Assembly (NCBI RefSeq): GCF_900114315.1
Contig: NZ_FOSQ01000008.1
Location: 62,001 to 126,000 of the forward strand
DNA length: 64,000 nt
Source of the DNA: Falsiroseomonas stagni DSM 19981
GTDB taxonomy: Bacteria > Pseudomonadota > Alphaproteobacteria > Acetobacterales > Acetobacteraceae
Reading direction: 5' to 3'
A model generated the notes under the pieces. That model saw only the letters and a program-made list of their open reading frames with translations, had not been told where the DNA came from and made no database searches. The position numbers were made by a program, and so were the translations under genes. Shown in pieces: positions 7,660 to 15,566 of the stretch (position 1 is the stretch's first letter; each line of letters starts with the position of its first letter).

Positions 7660-7977
7660 CGCCAGACCTGCACGTTAAAGTTGTGCTAACGGCGATCAAG
7701 GCCATTAACGCAACTTTTTGGTGTATCTCCTGGCGCGACACAGCCCTTGCCATCCAATCGGGTGGATGGTGCGGGAGGCCGTCTTGGCTGCGTCAGGAAC
7801 GAGACAGCAGGGGACCCTGTGTCTGAACCTGAGATTGCACGGCAATTCCTGGGAAAACCGTTAACGCCAGATGGGCGTCAGTCGCAAAATAGAGAACACG
7901 CCCATTTCGCGCATTTTTGTCTCACGACGCTCCGGGCGGGCGCCCCGCCCCTGCCAGCATCACGGTTGCGTGATTTC
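7660..7977. other. 318-bp intergenic region, AT-enriched, with hairpins
   Basis: No credible gene is seen. The part next to 7660 (about 7670-7730, rich in TTAAAG, CATTAACG, ACTTTTTGG) probably holds the leftward promoter of the DUF2939 gene. An 8-bp inverted repeat ATGGGCGT/ACGCCCAT lies at 7871-7878 and 7898-7905. Two perfect hairpins sit next to the lipoprotein stop and are listed separately. Confidence 0.5.
7934..7974 (-). terminator. Two hairpins after the mla operon
   Basis: Reading leftwards from the lipoprotein stop (7978) there is first a 6-bp stem (ATCACG 7959-7964 with CGTGAT 7969-7974, 4-base loop) and then an all-GC 7-bp stem (GGGCGGG 7934-7940 with CCCGCCC 7944-7950, 3-base loop). 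No U-tract follows either one. They may stop transcription or protect the 3' end of the mla message. Confidence 0.4.
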
Positions 7978-8643
7978 TCAGCGCGGCAGGACCAGCCGCG
8001 CCTCCAGCTCGGCAAAGGCGCCGCCCAGCGCGGCTTCCAGGGCCTGAGCCTGCTGCGGCGCCGTGGCGTTGGCGGGTAGCGGTGCGGTGCCGGTGGCCTC
8101 CAGCGTGCCGAGGATGCGGGAGGAGAGCCGTTCCTCCCGCATCAGCACCGCGGCGATGGCGGCGCGAGCCTCGGCCGGCTGGCTGCCCCGGGGGGGCACC
8201 GTCTCCAGCACCGTGAGCTGGGATTCGAGCACGAAATCCGCATCCGCCCGCGTCCCCGCCTGCACCACCGCGGCGAAGCGGCCGCTGGCCTGGAGCCAGG
8301 CGCGGAGCGCGGCATCGGCCAGGTCGGCGGGCGGCGCGATCCATTCCTCATAAGGCAGGAATTCATAGGCGCCATCGGGCCGGGCGCGCCGCAGGCCGAG
8401 GTCCTGCAACCCCGGCACCGCCCGCATCCGCCGCTGCAGCAGCACCGGCGCGCCCCGCGGGGCCGCCTGGGTGGTGGGCCGGCGCGGGTCGAGCGCGTAG
8501 CGCCGCACCGGCACGTTGGGCCGGTCCGGCAGGATGCTGCACCCCGCCAGCAGGACGGGCGCGGCGAGGATGAAGGCGCGCCTGTTCATCGCCGGCGCAG
8601 CGGCGTGGGCGGTCATCGCCGGCGCAGCGGCGTGGCGGCTCAT
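7978..8643 (-). CDS. ABC-type transport auxiliary lipoprotein (PqiC-like), Mla-type system
   Basis: This 221-residue lipoprotein has the lipobox LLAGC after the hydrophobic stretch RRAFILAAPVLL, then a Cys that would be lipidated. The rest (VRRYALDPRRP, LGLRRARPDGAYEFLPYEEW, LTVLETVPP) fits the PqiC/ABC_trans_aux family, outer-membrane partners of MCE-type lipid transporters. The ATG at 8643 overlaps the mlaD stop (ATGA). A 27-bp repeat supplies further in-frame ATGs at 8616 and 8589; the 8589 start (MNRRAFIL) gives the most normal lipoprotein signal. It is the last gene of the operon. Confidence 0.82.
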   Translation of the reverse strand: MSRHAAAPAMTAHAAAPAMNRRAFILAAPVLLAGCSILPDRPNVPVRRYALDPRRPTTQAAPRGAPVLLQRRMRAVPGLQDLGLRRARPDGAYEFLPYEEWIAPPADLADAALRAWLQASGRFAAVVQAGTRADADFVLESQLTVLETVPPRGSQPAEARAAIAAVLMREERLSSRILGTLEATGTAPLPANATAPQQAQALEAALGGAFAELEARLVLPR

Positions 8644-8667
8644 CGCCGGCGATCCGGCGTCGGCGGC
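8587..8667. repeat. Three tandem 27-bp repeats at the mlaD/lipoprotein junction
   Basis: Units at 8587-8613, 8614-8640 and 8641-8667 all begin CATCGCCGGCG on the + strand; the first two are nearly identical and the third is diverged. On the coding strand every unit ends in GCG-ATG, so the array offers three in-frame starts and adds two HAAAPAM-like blocks before the lipoprotein signal peptide. Confidence 0.85.
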
Positions 8668-9653
8668 GCGCCGAACAGCGCCTGGGAGGGGGCGGCCCTG
8701 AGCTGGTCCGCCATGGCCCGCAGGCTGGCCGTGGTGGCCCGAAGGTCGATCAGGATCGGCAGCAATTCGGCCTGCACATCCACCGTGGTCTCCCGCGCCG
8801 CGCGCATCGTCCGCTCCATTCCTTCCACCGCGCCGGGCAGGCGCTGGGCCGTGCGCCGCAGCTCCGCCGCCGCGGCGCCCGCATTCGCCACCGCGCCGCG
8901 CATCTCCGGCCCCGCCAGCAGGTTGCGCGCATCCGTCGCCGCGGCGCGAAGCTCGGCCAGCGCGCCGGCGAGGTCGCTATCCTCCACCGCGGCGCGCACC
9001 AGCGTCATGGTGCGGGCGACTTCGCGCAGCGCCACGGCGGCATCGCCATCCCCGGTCTGGCGCTTGAGGTTGGCCAGCAGGGCGGAGAGGTCGGCCGCCA
9101 TCTGTTCGATCGGCACGCCCTGCAGGCGCTGCACCATGACCTCCGCCGCGCTCGTCACCTGCGCGACGGTGGAGGGGATGGCCGGCAGCACCGGGTTGCG
9201 CGGCTGCCAGGGCAGGTCCGGCACCGGGAAGCGCTGCGGATTGGCGAAATCCAGTTCCACGTAGTTCACGCCGGTGATGCCCTGCGCCCGGATGCGCGCC
9301 CGCAGGCCGAGTTGCACGGCATCCGCCAGTGACGGCGTCTCCCCCACCAGGCCCGGATCGATGCCGAAGCGGACGAAGACCAGCTGGAAGCCGGCGTTGA
9401 AATCGGCGCCCTGCGGCCGGCGGTATTCGGCGGCCACCAGGCCGATCTGCGTCACCCGGCCGACCGGCACGCCGCGGTAGCGCACCGGCGCGCCGACATC
9501 GAGGCCCTGGACCGATTCCTCGATATAGGTCTCGAACACCTCGGTCGCCTGCAGGCCGCGGCCGCCGGCCAGGAAGACCACGAAGCCGACGGCCAGCACG
9601 ATGCCGGCGATGGCCAGCACGCCGACCCGCAGATAGAGCCCCCGCGCGGCCAT
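8640..9653 (-). CDS. mlaD: MlaD family protein (MCE domain), substrate-binding part of Mla-type lipid transporter
   Basis: This 337-residue protein has one N-terminal membrane anchor (LRVGVLAIAGIVLAVGFVVFL), then the MCE domain (about 37-135: VQGLDVGAPVRYRGVPVGRV, QLGLRARIRAQGITGVNYVEL) and a long helical tail (about 170-330). MCE proteins form periplasmic hexameric rings that ferry phospholipids between the membranes. Start and stop overlap neighbours by 1 and 4 bases, placing it in the mlaE-mlaF-mlaD-lipoprotein order. The long helical tail resembles MCE proteins that build needle-like tunnels more than the short E. coli MlaD. Confidence 0.9.
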   Translation of the reverse strand: MAARGLYLRVGVLAIAGIVLAVGFVVFLAGGRGLQATEVFETYIEESVQGLDVGAPVRYRGVPVGRVTQIGLVAAEYRRPQGADFNAGFQLVFVRFGIDPGLVGETPSLADAVQLGLRARIRAQGITGVNYVELDFANPQRFPVPDLPWQPRNPVLPAIPSTVAQVTSAAEVMVQRLQGVPIEQMAADLSALLANLKRQTGDGDAAVALREVARTMTLVRAAVEDSDLAGALAELRAAATDARNLLAGPEMRGAVANAGAAAAELRRTAQRLPGAVEGMERTMRAARETTVDVQAELLPILIDLRATTASLRAMADQLRAAPSQALFGAPPTPDRRR

Positions 9654-10468
9654 CAGGCGGCTTCCCGCCGGAAGAAGGCGCGCACGGTGGGGTGCGTGCT
9701 GTGGTCCCGCAGGTCGCGCGGGTCGCCCTCCGCGATCATTCCCTTGGCCTCCCGGTCCAGCATGATGCAGCGGTCTCCGATGGCGAGGATCGAGGCGAGC
9801 TCATGCGTCACCACCACGAAGGTGGTGCCGAGCGAGCGCGAGAGGTCCCGGATCAGCTCATCGAGCCCCGCCGAGGTGATGGGATCGAGCCCGGCGGAGG
9901 GCTCGTCCAGGAACAGGATGGCTGGGTCCAGCGCCAGTGCCCGCGCGATCCCCGCGCGCTTCAGCATGCCGCCCGAAACCTCCGACGGCAGGCGGGAGGC
10001 AGCTTCCGACAGCCCGACCAGGCCGAGCTTGGCGCGCGCCACCTCCTCCCGCGCCGCGGGGGGCAGGGTGGTGTGCTCGGCCAGCGGCATGATGACGTTC
10101 TCCAGCAGGGTCTGGGACCCGAACAGCGCGCCCTGCTGCCACATCACGCCGATGCGCTTCAGCAGGCCGAGCCGCGCCTCGCCCTCCGTCGACCAGACAT
10201 CGGTGCCGAGGATGGAGACCGTGCCCTCCGCCGGCGGCACCAGGCCGATCATCAGCTTGAGCAGCGTCGACTTGCCGCAGCCGGAGCCGCCGAGGATGAC
10301 GAAGACCTCGCCCCGCTTCACCGCGAAGCTGACGTCGCGGAACAGGGTGTTGGTGCCGAAGCGCGCCGTCAGGTGCTCCGCCACGATCACCGCGGGGCCG
10401 AAGGCGGGCGCTTCCGGCTTCGCGGCCTCCCCGGGCCGGCGCAGCAGCGCGGGGGCATCCCCGGTCAC
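9653..10468 (-). CDS. mlaF: Mla-type lipid ABC transporter ATP-binding protein
   Basis: This 271-residue ATPase has Walker A GGSGCGKST, signature VSGGMLKRAGIARAL, Walker B AILFLDEPSAGLDP and the switch His in VVVTHELAS. These features, and MlaE beside it, identify it as MlaF, which powers lipid movement by the MlaE permease. The start codon is GTG at 10468 and overlaps the mlaE stop as GTGA; the stop overlaps mlaD by one base. A ~28-residue extension precedes the ABC core. Confidence 0.93.
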   Translation of the reverse strand: MTGDAPALLRRPGEAAKPEAPAFGPAVIVAEHLTARFGTNTLFRDVSFAVKRGEVFVILGGSGCGKSTLLKLMIGLVPPAEGTVSILGTDVWSTEGEARLGLLKRIGVMWQQGALFGSQTLLENVIMPLAEHTTLPPAAREEVARAKLGLVGLSEAASRLPSEVSGGMLKRAGIARALALDPAILFLDEPSAGLDPITSAGLDELIRDLSRSLGTTFVVVTHELASILAIGDRCIMLDREAKGMIAEGDPRDLRDHSTHPTVRAFFRREAA

Positions 10469-11580
10469 AGGCCGAGCCTTTCGTAGAGCACGGCGAAGCC
10501 GCCATCGAGCAGCACGATGGCGACGATGCCGCCCACCACCGCCGCCGTCGCGGCATCGCCCACCGCGCGCGGCCCGCGCCCGGCGCCGAGCCCCGCGCGG
10601 CAGCCGATGGCGGCGATGGCCAGGCCGAAGAACAGCGACTTGAACAGGCCGCCCAGCAGGTCGCCCAGCGTGATCGTCGCCGCCAGCTGCTGCGTCACCG
10701 TCGTCAGCGGGAAGCCCAGCATCCCCATGATCATCGCCATGCCGATCAGGCCGGCCAAGGTCAGCAGCAGGGACAGCACCGGCATCACCAGCATCCCCGC
10801 CAGCACGCGGGGCAGCACCAGCAGCGCCATGGGATCGATGCCCATGATGCGCAGCGCGGCCACTTCCTCATTCACCGTCATGGTGCCGAGTTCGGCGGCA
10901 TAGGCCGACCCCGTCCGCCCCGCCAGCACGACGCCCGCCATCAGCGGGCCGAGTTCGCGCAGCAGGGAGATGCCGACCAGGTTCGGCACGAAGATCTCCG
11001 CCCCGAAGCGGCGGAGCGGGATGGCCGACTGGAAGGCCAGGATGACGCCGAGCAGCGAGCCCAGCAGCACCGCGAGCCCGAAGGCGCGCGTGCCGGCCTC
11101 ATCCAGATGGCGCAGCAATTCGCGGAAGCGCAGGCGGTGCGGGCGGATCAGGGTCGCCAGCACCACCACCAGCAATTCGCCGAGGAAACCCACCGCATCC
11201 AGCGCGTTGCGGCCGGCCTCCACCACCCGCCGGCCGATGCCGGTGATGGGGGCGAAGCGGTAGGGCACGGGCTTCGGCCGCGGCGCGGCGAGCGCGGCCC
11301 GCACCCGGTCCAGCACGGCCAGGACCGGCGGGCTCGCGCCCTCGATCCGCGCTCCGGCGGTGGCTTCGGCGGTCAGCACCAGCGTCGCGCCGGTGGTGTC
11401 CACCGCCTCCACCTTCGAGAGGTCGAGCACCAGGCCCTTCGCCGCCCGGGCCTCCGCCATGAGCGGTTCCCAGAGTCGCGCGGCGGCTTCGGTATCGACG
11501 CGGCCGGACAGCAGGGCGGCACGGCCGGCGCCATCCCCCCGCATCTCCAGCCCCGTCAATGCCTGCGCCTGCTTCGCCAT
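10465..11580 (-). CDS. mlaE: STAS-MlaE fusion, lipid ABC transporter permease
   Basis: This 371-residue protein has an N-terminal STAS domain (about 1-100) with the Thr-containing loop VDTTGATLV. The MlaE permease follows (about 120-371: GVILAFQSAIPLRRFGA, ELGPLMAGVVLAGRTGSAYAAELGTM, EEVAALRIMGIDP). In E. coli the STAS part is a separate protein, MlaB; here both are one chain. It is the inner-membrane channel of the lipid transporter and pairs with MlaF and MlaD. The start at 11580 overlaps the amine oxidase stop by one base (TGATG). Confidence 0.9.
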   Translation of the reverse strand: MAKQAQALTGLEMRGDGAGRAALLSGRVDTEAAARLWEPLMAEARAAKGLVLDLSKVEAVDTTGATLVLTAEATAGARIEGASPPVLAVLDRVRAALAAPRPKPVPYRFAPITGIGRRVVEAGRNALDAVGFLGELLVVVLATLIRPHRLRFRELLRHLDEAGTRAFGLAVLLGSLLGVILAFQSAIPLRRFGAEIFVPNLVGISLLRELGPLMAGVVLAGRTGSAYAAELGTMTVNEEVAALRIMGIDPMALLVLPRVLAGMLVMPVLSLLLTLAGLIGMAMIMGMLGFPLTTVTQQLAATITLGDLLGGLFKSLFFGLAIAAIGCRAGLGAGRGPRAVGDAATAAVVGGIVAIVLLDGGFAVLYERLGL

Positions 11581-12854
11581 CAACCCGCCAATGCCGCCAT
11601 CGCGCTTCGCATCGCCCCCGCCCCGGACCGCCAGGCGCCGCCGACGGTGCCGGCCATACCCACATCCGTGGCCTCCCCCGCCAGGCAGAGCCGGCCGCCC
11701 GCCAGGGGTTCGGCCAGGATGGCGCGCGCGCCGGCGCAACCTGTTCGTGCATAGCTGTACACGCCACGCGACCACCGGTCCCGTCCCCATTCCGAGACGA
11801 TGGGACCCGCCCGCAGCACCCTGAGGGCCTCGGCGCCGAAGCGGGTGGCGATCTCCGCCCGCATGAAGGCTTCCACCGCCGAATCGCCCCCGGCCTCCAG
11901 CGCCTGCGCGGCATCGCCGCCGACATGGCAGGAGATGACGGGCCGGCCGAAGGGAAAGAGGCTCATCGCCACCAGGGGCTCGCCCGGCGCGACCTGGCGG
12001 TCCACGGAACTGAAGGGCGGCAGGCCGAAGCGTTCCTCCCCCTCCACCCGGAAGCCGAGCTTCACCACCTGGCCGAGCGGCAGGTCATGCGCGGCCTGCA
12101 GCGTGGCCGCGGGCAAGGGCGGGTCGAAGCGGATGGCTGCCGCTTCCAGCAGGCTGGTCGGGATGGTGACGACCACGGCTCGGGCGCGGATGGTGCCGAA
12201 GGGGCCTTCCGCCACCGCCTCCCGCCCGCCCCAGGCCAGGCGCGTGACGGGGGCGCCGAGCCGGATGGGCAGGCCCTCGGCCAGCCGGGCGACCAGCGCG
12301 CCGAAGCCGCCTTCCGGCAGGCGGTTGCCGCCATCCAGGGCATTGGAGTGGAAATCCTGCAGGCTGACGCGGCCGGCGGGGGCGGCGGAGATGATATCGC
12401 CCTGCCAGCCCTCGATCGTCGCGGCCCAGGGGCCTTCCGCCGCCATGCCCGCCGCCAGGCTGCGGTCGGGGCCGCCATCGGTGGCGGCGGCGGCGATCCG
12501 CGCCTCGGCCGCCGCCCAGGCGGCGCTGTAGGCGGCGTCCTCCACTGGCGTCACGGGCCGGGCGCCGATCTGGCTGCGCTCCCGCCGCAGCGCGTCCGAA
12601 TCATGCAGCGTAACGCCGATCCCCGCCGCCAGCGGCACCAGCGGGTTGGTCGCGGCCTGGTGCAGCCAGGTGGCGCCGAGGTCGTAGGGCAGGCCGAGCC
12701 GCGCCGTATCCGTCACCGCCCTGCCGCCGATGCGGTCGCGCGCTTCCAGAACCAGGACGCTGCGGCCGGCCTCCATCGCGGTGCGGGCGGCGGCGATGCC
12801 GGCGGCACCGGCACCGATGACGAGGAGATCAGGGCTATCGGGAAGGCTGGGCAT
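11580..12854 (-). CDS. Flavin monoamine oxidase family FAD-dependent oxidoreductase
   Basis: This 424-residue protein opens with the FAD Rossmann motif DLLVIGAGAAGIAAARTAMEAG and VLEARDRIGGRA, and ends with GRLCLAGEATDVGMAGTVGGAWRSG, the FAD-contacting C-terminal motif of amine oxidases. The family covers polyamine and monoamine oxidases and phytoene-type desaturases; the substrate cannot be read from sequence. No signal peptide is seen, so it is cytoplasmic. It is the first gene of a tightly overlapping run with mlaEFD. An AT-rich iterated array lies about 105-165 bp upstream. Confidence 0.82.
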   Translation of the reverse strand: MPSLPDSPDLLVIGAGAAGIAAARTAMEAGRSVLVLEARDRIGGRAVTDTARLGLPYDLGATWLHQAATNPLVPLAAGIGVTLHDSDALRRERSQIGARPVTPVEDAAYSAAWAAAEARIAAAATDGGPDRSLAAGMAAEGPWAATIEGWQGDIISAAPAGRVSLQDFHSNALDGGNRLPEGGFGALVARLAEGLPIRLGAPVTRLAWGGREAVAEGPFGTIRARAVVVTIPTSLLEAAAIRFDPPLPAATLQAAHDLPLGQVVKLGFRVEGEERFGLPPFSSVDRQVAPGEPLVAMSLFPFGRPVISCHVGGDAAQALEAGGDSAVEAFMRAEIATRFGAEALRVLRAGPIVSEWGRDRWSRGVYSYARTGCAGARAILAEPLAGGRLCLAGEATDVGMAGTVGGAWRSGAGAMRSAMAALAG

Positions 12855-12958
12855 TCGGCGTCCATGTGGGGGCCGGGGCGGCCCGGGAAGCGCCCCGATA
12901 CGCAGGCGTGATCGTCAAGCCCACCCTGGCGGCCGGAACAAGGCATCGGGATGTGACA

Positions 12959-13017
12959 TTTAGGTCGCTTAGCCGTTTAAGCCGTTTATGCCGATTTAGG
13001 ACGTTTAGCACCGTTTT
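12959..13017. repeat. AT-rich iteron array, about six units of TTTAnGCCG
   Basis: Consecutive 8-10 bp units read TTTAGGTCG, CTTAGCCG, TTTAAGCCG, TTTATGCCG, ATTTAGGACG, TTTAGCACCG, then TTTT. The period is close to one helical turn and the AT content stands out sharply. It lies in the 251-bp gap between a Bug gene stop (13106) and the amine oxidase start (12854), so it belongs to the upstream region of the oxidase/mla operon. Confidence 0.6.
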
Positions 13018-13105
13018 CGCGGCGGGATCGGGGCCGCCGGACATGGTTTGGCCAGCGACGCGATGAACATAGCAGGAACGCAAGGCGGATTGCCAGTGTC
13101 CCGCA

Positions 13106-14098
13106 TCAGTCGAGGCGCGCGCCGCTGATCTCCACCAGGCGGCGCCATTGCGGGCGTTCCCGCTCCACCAGCTCCGTCAGCGCGGCCGGGGTGGGGCTGG
13201 TGACGGTGCCGTAGCCCAGCGGCCGCAGCCGGTCCCGGAAGGCGGCATCGGCGGCCACCGCCTGGATCGCCTGGTGCAGCCGGGCCACCACCGGGGCGGG
13301 GGTGCCACCCGCCGCCATGATGGCGTTCCAGTTGACCAGATTGTGCTCGCCCAGGCCGAGATCCGCGAAATCGCCCATCCCCGGCACCTCCGGCAGGATC
13401 CCGAGGCGCGCCTTGCTGCTGACCGCCAGCGCGAGGAACTTGCCGCTTTCCACATGCGGCATCAAAGCGGGCATGACATCGAACATCATGTCGATGGTGC
13501 CGGACAGCAGATCGTTGATGGCCGGGCCGCCGCCGCGATAGGGCACATGCAGGATCTTCGCGTTGGCGAAGCGGTTGATGGCCTCGATGTTCAGATGGCT
13601 GTTCGTGCCGGGGCCGGAGGAGCCCATCTTCACCTGCTCGGGATGCGCGCGGCTCCATTCCACCAGCTTGCGGAAGTCGGTCCAGCCGTTCCGGCGGGCG
13701 GTGTCGGCATTGACCACGCAGAGCAGCGCGCCGTCCGTGATCTGGCTGACGGGCGCCAGGTCCCGCGCCGGGTCGAAGGGCATGCGCGCCGTCATGTACT
13801 GCACGGCGCAGAGGGTGGTGACGCTGATGACGCCGAGCACGGTGCCATCCCGGTCCCCCTTCGCCACCGCATCGGCGCCGAGCAAGCCGCCCGCGCCGCC
13901 GCGGTTGTCCACCACCACCGCCTGGCCGAGCGCGGGGGCGAGGCGTTCGGCGAGGAGGCGCGCCAGGATGTCCACCGCGCCCCCCGGCGGGAAGGGCACG
14001 ATGAGGCGCACGGTCCGGCCGCCCGCCACGGGCTGGGCCAGGGCGGGCGCGGCGAGCAGCGCGCCAGTGGCCCCGAGGATGCTACGCCGCTTCATCAT
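13106..14098 (-). CDS. Bug/TctC family tripartite tricarboxylate transporter substrate-binding protein
   Basis: This 330-residue periplasmic protein has the signal peptide MMKRRSILGATGALLAAPALAQ and the Bug hallmarks RLIVPFPPGGAVDILARLLA, VVVDNRGGAGGLLGADAVAKG, HVPYRGGGPAINDLLSGTIDMMFD. Bug proteins bind carboxylates for the TctAB permease; no tctA or tctB is nearby, so it is an orphan binding protein. Start 14098 gives the full signal peptide; a second Met follows directly. Divergent from the coiled-coil lipoprotein. Confidence 0.9.
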   Translation of the reverse strand: MMKRRSILGATGALLAAPALAQPVAGGRTVRLIVPFPPGGAVDILARLLAERLAPALGQAVVVDNRGGAGGLLGADAVAKGDRDGTVLGVISVTTLCAVQYMTARMPFDPARDLAPVSQITDGALLCVVNADTARRNGWTDFRKLVEWSRAHPEQVKMGSSGPGTNSHLNIEAINRFANAKILHVPYRGGGPAINDLLSGTIDMMFDVMPALMPHVESGKFLALAVSSKARLGILPEVPGMGDFADLGLGEHNLVNWNAIMAAGGTPAPVVARLHQAIQAVAADAAFRDRLRPLGYGTVTSPTPAALTELVERERPQWRRLVEISGARLD

Positions 14099-14259
14099 GG
14101 TCCTGCCCCTGCCCTTCCCGATTGGGGAAAGGGTGCGCCGATCCGGCCCGGCGGGGCAAGTCACGCGGCGCAACGGGGAGACCATCGCCGCCGCCGACGA
14201 TTTTCATTGCTCTATTGAAAGATTAATCGCTAGGCTTCGGTGATTGCGGAGCAAGATCG

Positions 14260-15564
14260 ATGCGTGGCGCGACCATCCTTCCGCTTGCCCTGATGTTCCT
14301 GTCAGGTTGCGCGAATCTCAACTCGATCTACCGCGCCGAAGACATGGGCGGGCGTGACGGCACAGTGGCCAGGACGACGCTGATCGATACGGAACAGCGC
14401 GCGATCAATACCATCCTCCGCCGGGAATTCGTGACCCGGCCGGATGGCAATCTTCATCTGGACCGCAACAACCAACCGGTCCGGGAAGCCTATGCGACGA
14501 TCTGCGCGGAAAAGAGCCCGGACACCTTCTCCGCGCAAAGCGGCAGTCTCAGCGGGGGGCTGGAATTGCCGCGCGCTACCGGGACCATCGCCGCGGCCTT
14601 CGCGGAATCCGCTGCGAGCATCGCCTTGCGTACTCAACTGACCCAGGCGCAGGCCGAGCTGCTCTATCGCATCTGCGAAGCCTATGCGAACCGCGCCATC
14701 AGCGGCTTCGAGGTGCACCGGCAATTGCGTCGGTTCCAGAACACGATGGTCGCGCTGCTGGCGATCGAGCAACTGACCGGCGCCGTGCAGGTGCAGAATG
14801 TCGCGCTGACGACGGCAGCCAGCGCCACGACCGACCGGGCCGTGATCGCCGCGCAACGCAACCTGGACGCGGCAAGGGCGGCGACGCAGCGGGCGGAGGA
14901 GGCCGTCACGAAGGCTGCGGAGGATCAGGCGGGGGCAGCGACGGCGGCCGACCAGGCGGCAGCGGCCGTCGCGGCGGCGGAGCAGGCCGGATCGACCAAC
15001 AGGACCGCGCTGGAACGGACGCGCGATACGACGGCGCAGGAGAAGGCGCGGATGGATGCGCGGCTTCAGCAGGCGACGGCGAGCCGGGATGCCGCGCGCG
15101 TCGCGCAACAGCGGGCGCAGGAGGCGCTCGCCAATGCCGAATCGGGGTCGGCGAACGCGTCTGGCGGCGCAGTGCCTCTAGGGGCGGTGCCCAACCGCCA
15201 GTTGCGCGCCGAGGAGGCTGTTTCGATCGCGGATGCGGTGCAGAACATCGTCAACACCGTCATTCGTGATCAGCAAACAACGCTCGAGTTGTGTCACGAC
15301 GTCATCGCAGGCGAAGTCGCAGAGATCCGGGCAGATCAACCGAGTGGTTCGCAAGGCCAGCGTGGAACTCCGACAAACTCCGCCAGGGATGCGGCACGCG
15401 ATAGAGCGGTTACTGAATGCTGGTCGTATCTGAGGACGCGGAACCAGAACGCCCACGAGATCGACCGGATCAACGCGGGGGGACGCCAGCCCGAAACCCA
15501 ACGCTCGGCGAGTCCGACCGCGCGTGTCGCTCCGCAGCGCGTTGCGCCGCAACTGGCGCGCTGA
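14260..15564 (+). CDS. Coiled-coil lipoprotein, function unknown
   Basis: This 434-residue protein has an N-terminal lipoprotein signal with lipobox FLSGC (Cys at about 17). Residues ~195-300 are an Ala/Gln/Glu-rich heptad-like stretch (AARAATQRAEEAVTKAAEDQ) predicting a long coiled coil, followed by a Gly/Ser-rich linker and a Pro/Gln-rich end. I recognise no enzyme domain. Base composition is lower in GC than the neighbours, with codons such as ATT, TTG, TGT and ACA that nearby genes avoid, suggesting different origin or relaxed selection. It likely sits in the outer membrane or periplasm. Confidence 0.75.
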   Translation: MRGATILPLALMFLSGCANLNSIYRAEDMGGRDGTVARTTLIDTEQRAINTILRREFVTRPDGNLHLDRNNQPVREAYATICAEKSPDTFSAQSGSLSGGLELPRATGTIAAAFAESAASIALRTQLTQAQAELLYRICEAYANRAISGFEVHRQLRRFQNTMVALLAIEQLTGAVQVQNVALTTAASATTDRAVIAAQRNLDAARAATQRAEEAVTKAAEDQAGAATAADQAAAAVAAAEQAGSTNRTALERTRDTTAQEKARMDARLQQATASRDAARVAQQRAQEALANAESGSANASGGAVPLGAVPNRQLRAEEAVSIADAVQNIVNTVIRDQQTTLELCHDVIAGEVAEIRADQPSGSQGQRGTPTNSARDAARDRAVTECWSYLRTRNQNAHEIDRINAGGRQPETQRSASPTARVAPQRVAPQLAR

Positions 15565-15566
15565 CG

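Noticed and set aside
7871-7905. Inverted repeat ATGGGCGT/ACGCCCAT as intrinsic terminator
   Set aside because: The 19-base loop is long and no T-run follows in the direction of leftward transcription.
12959-13017. Iterons as a plasmid-type replication origin
   Set aside because: No replication initiator, DnaA-box cluster or partition gene is nearby.
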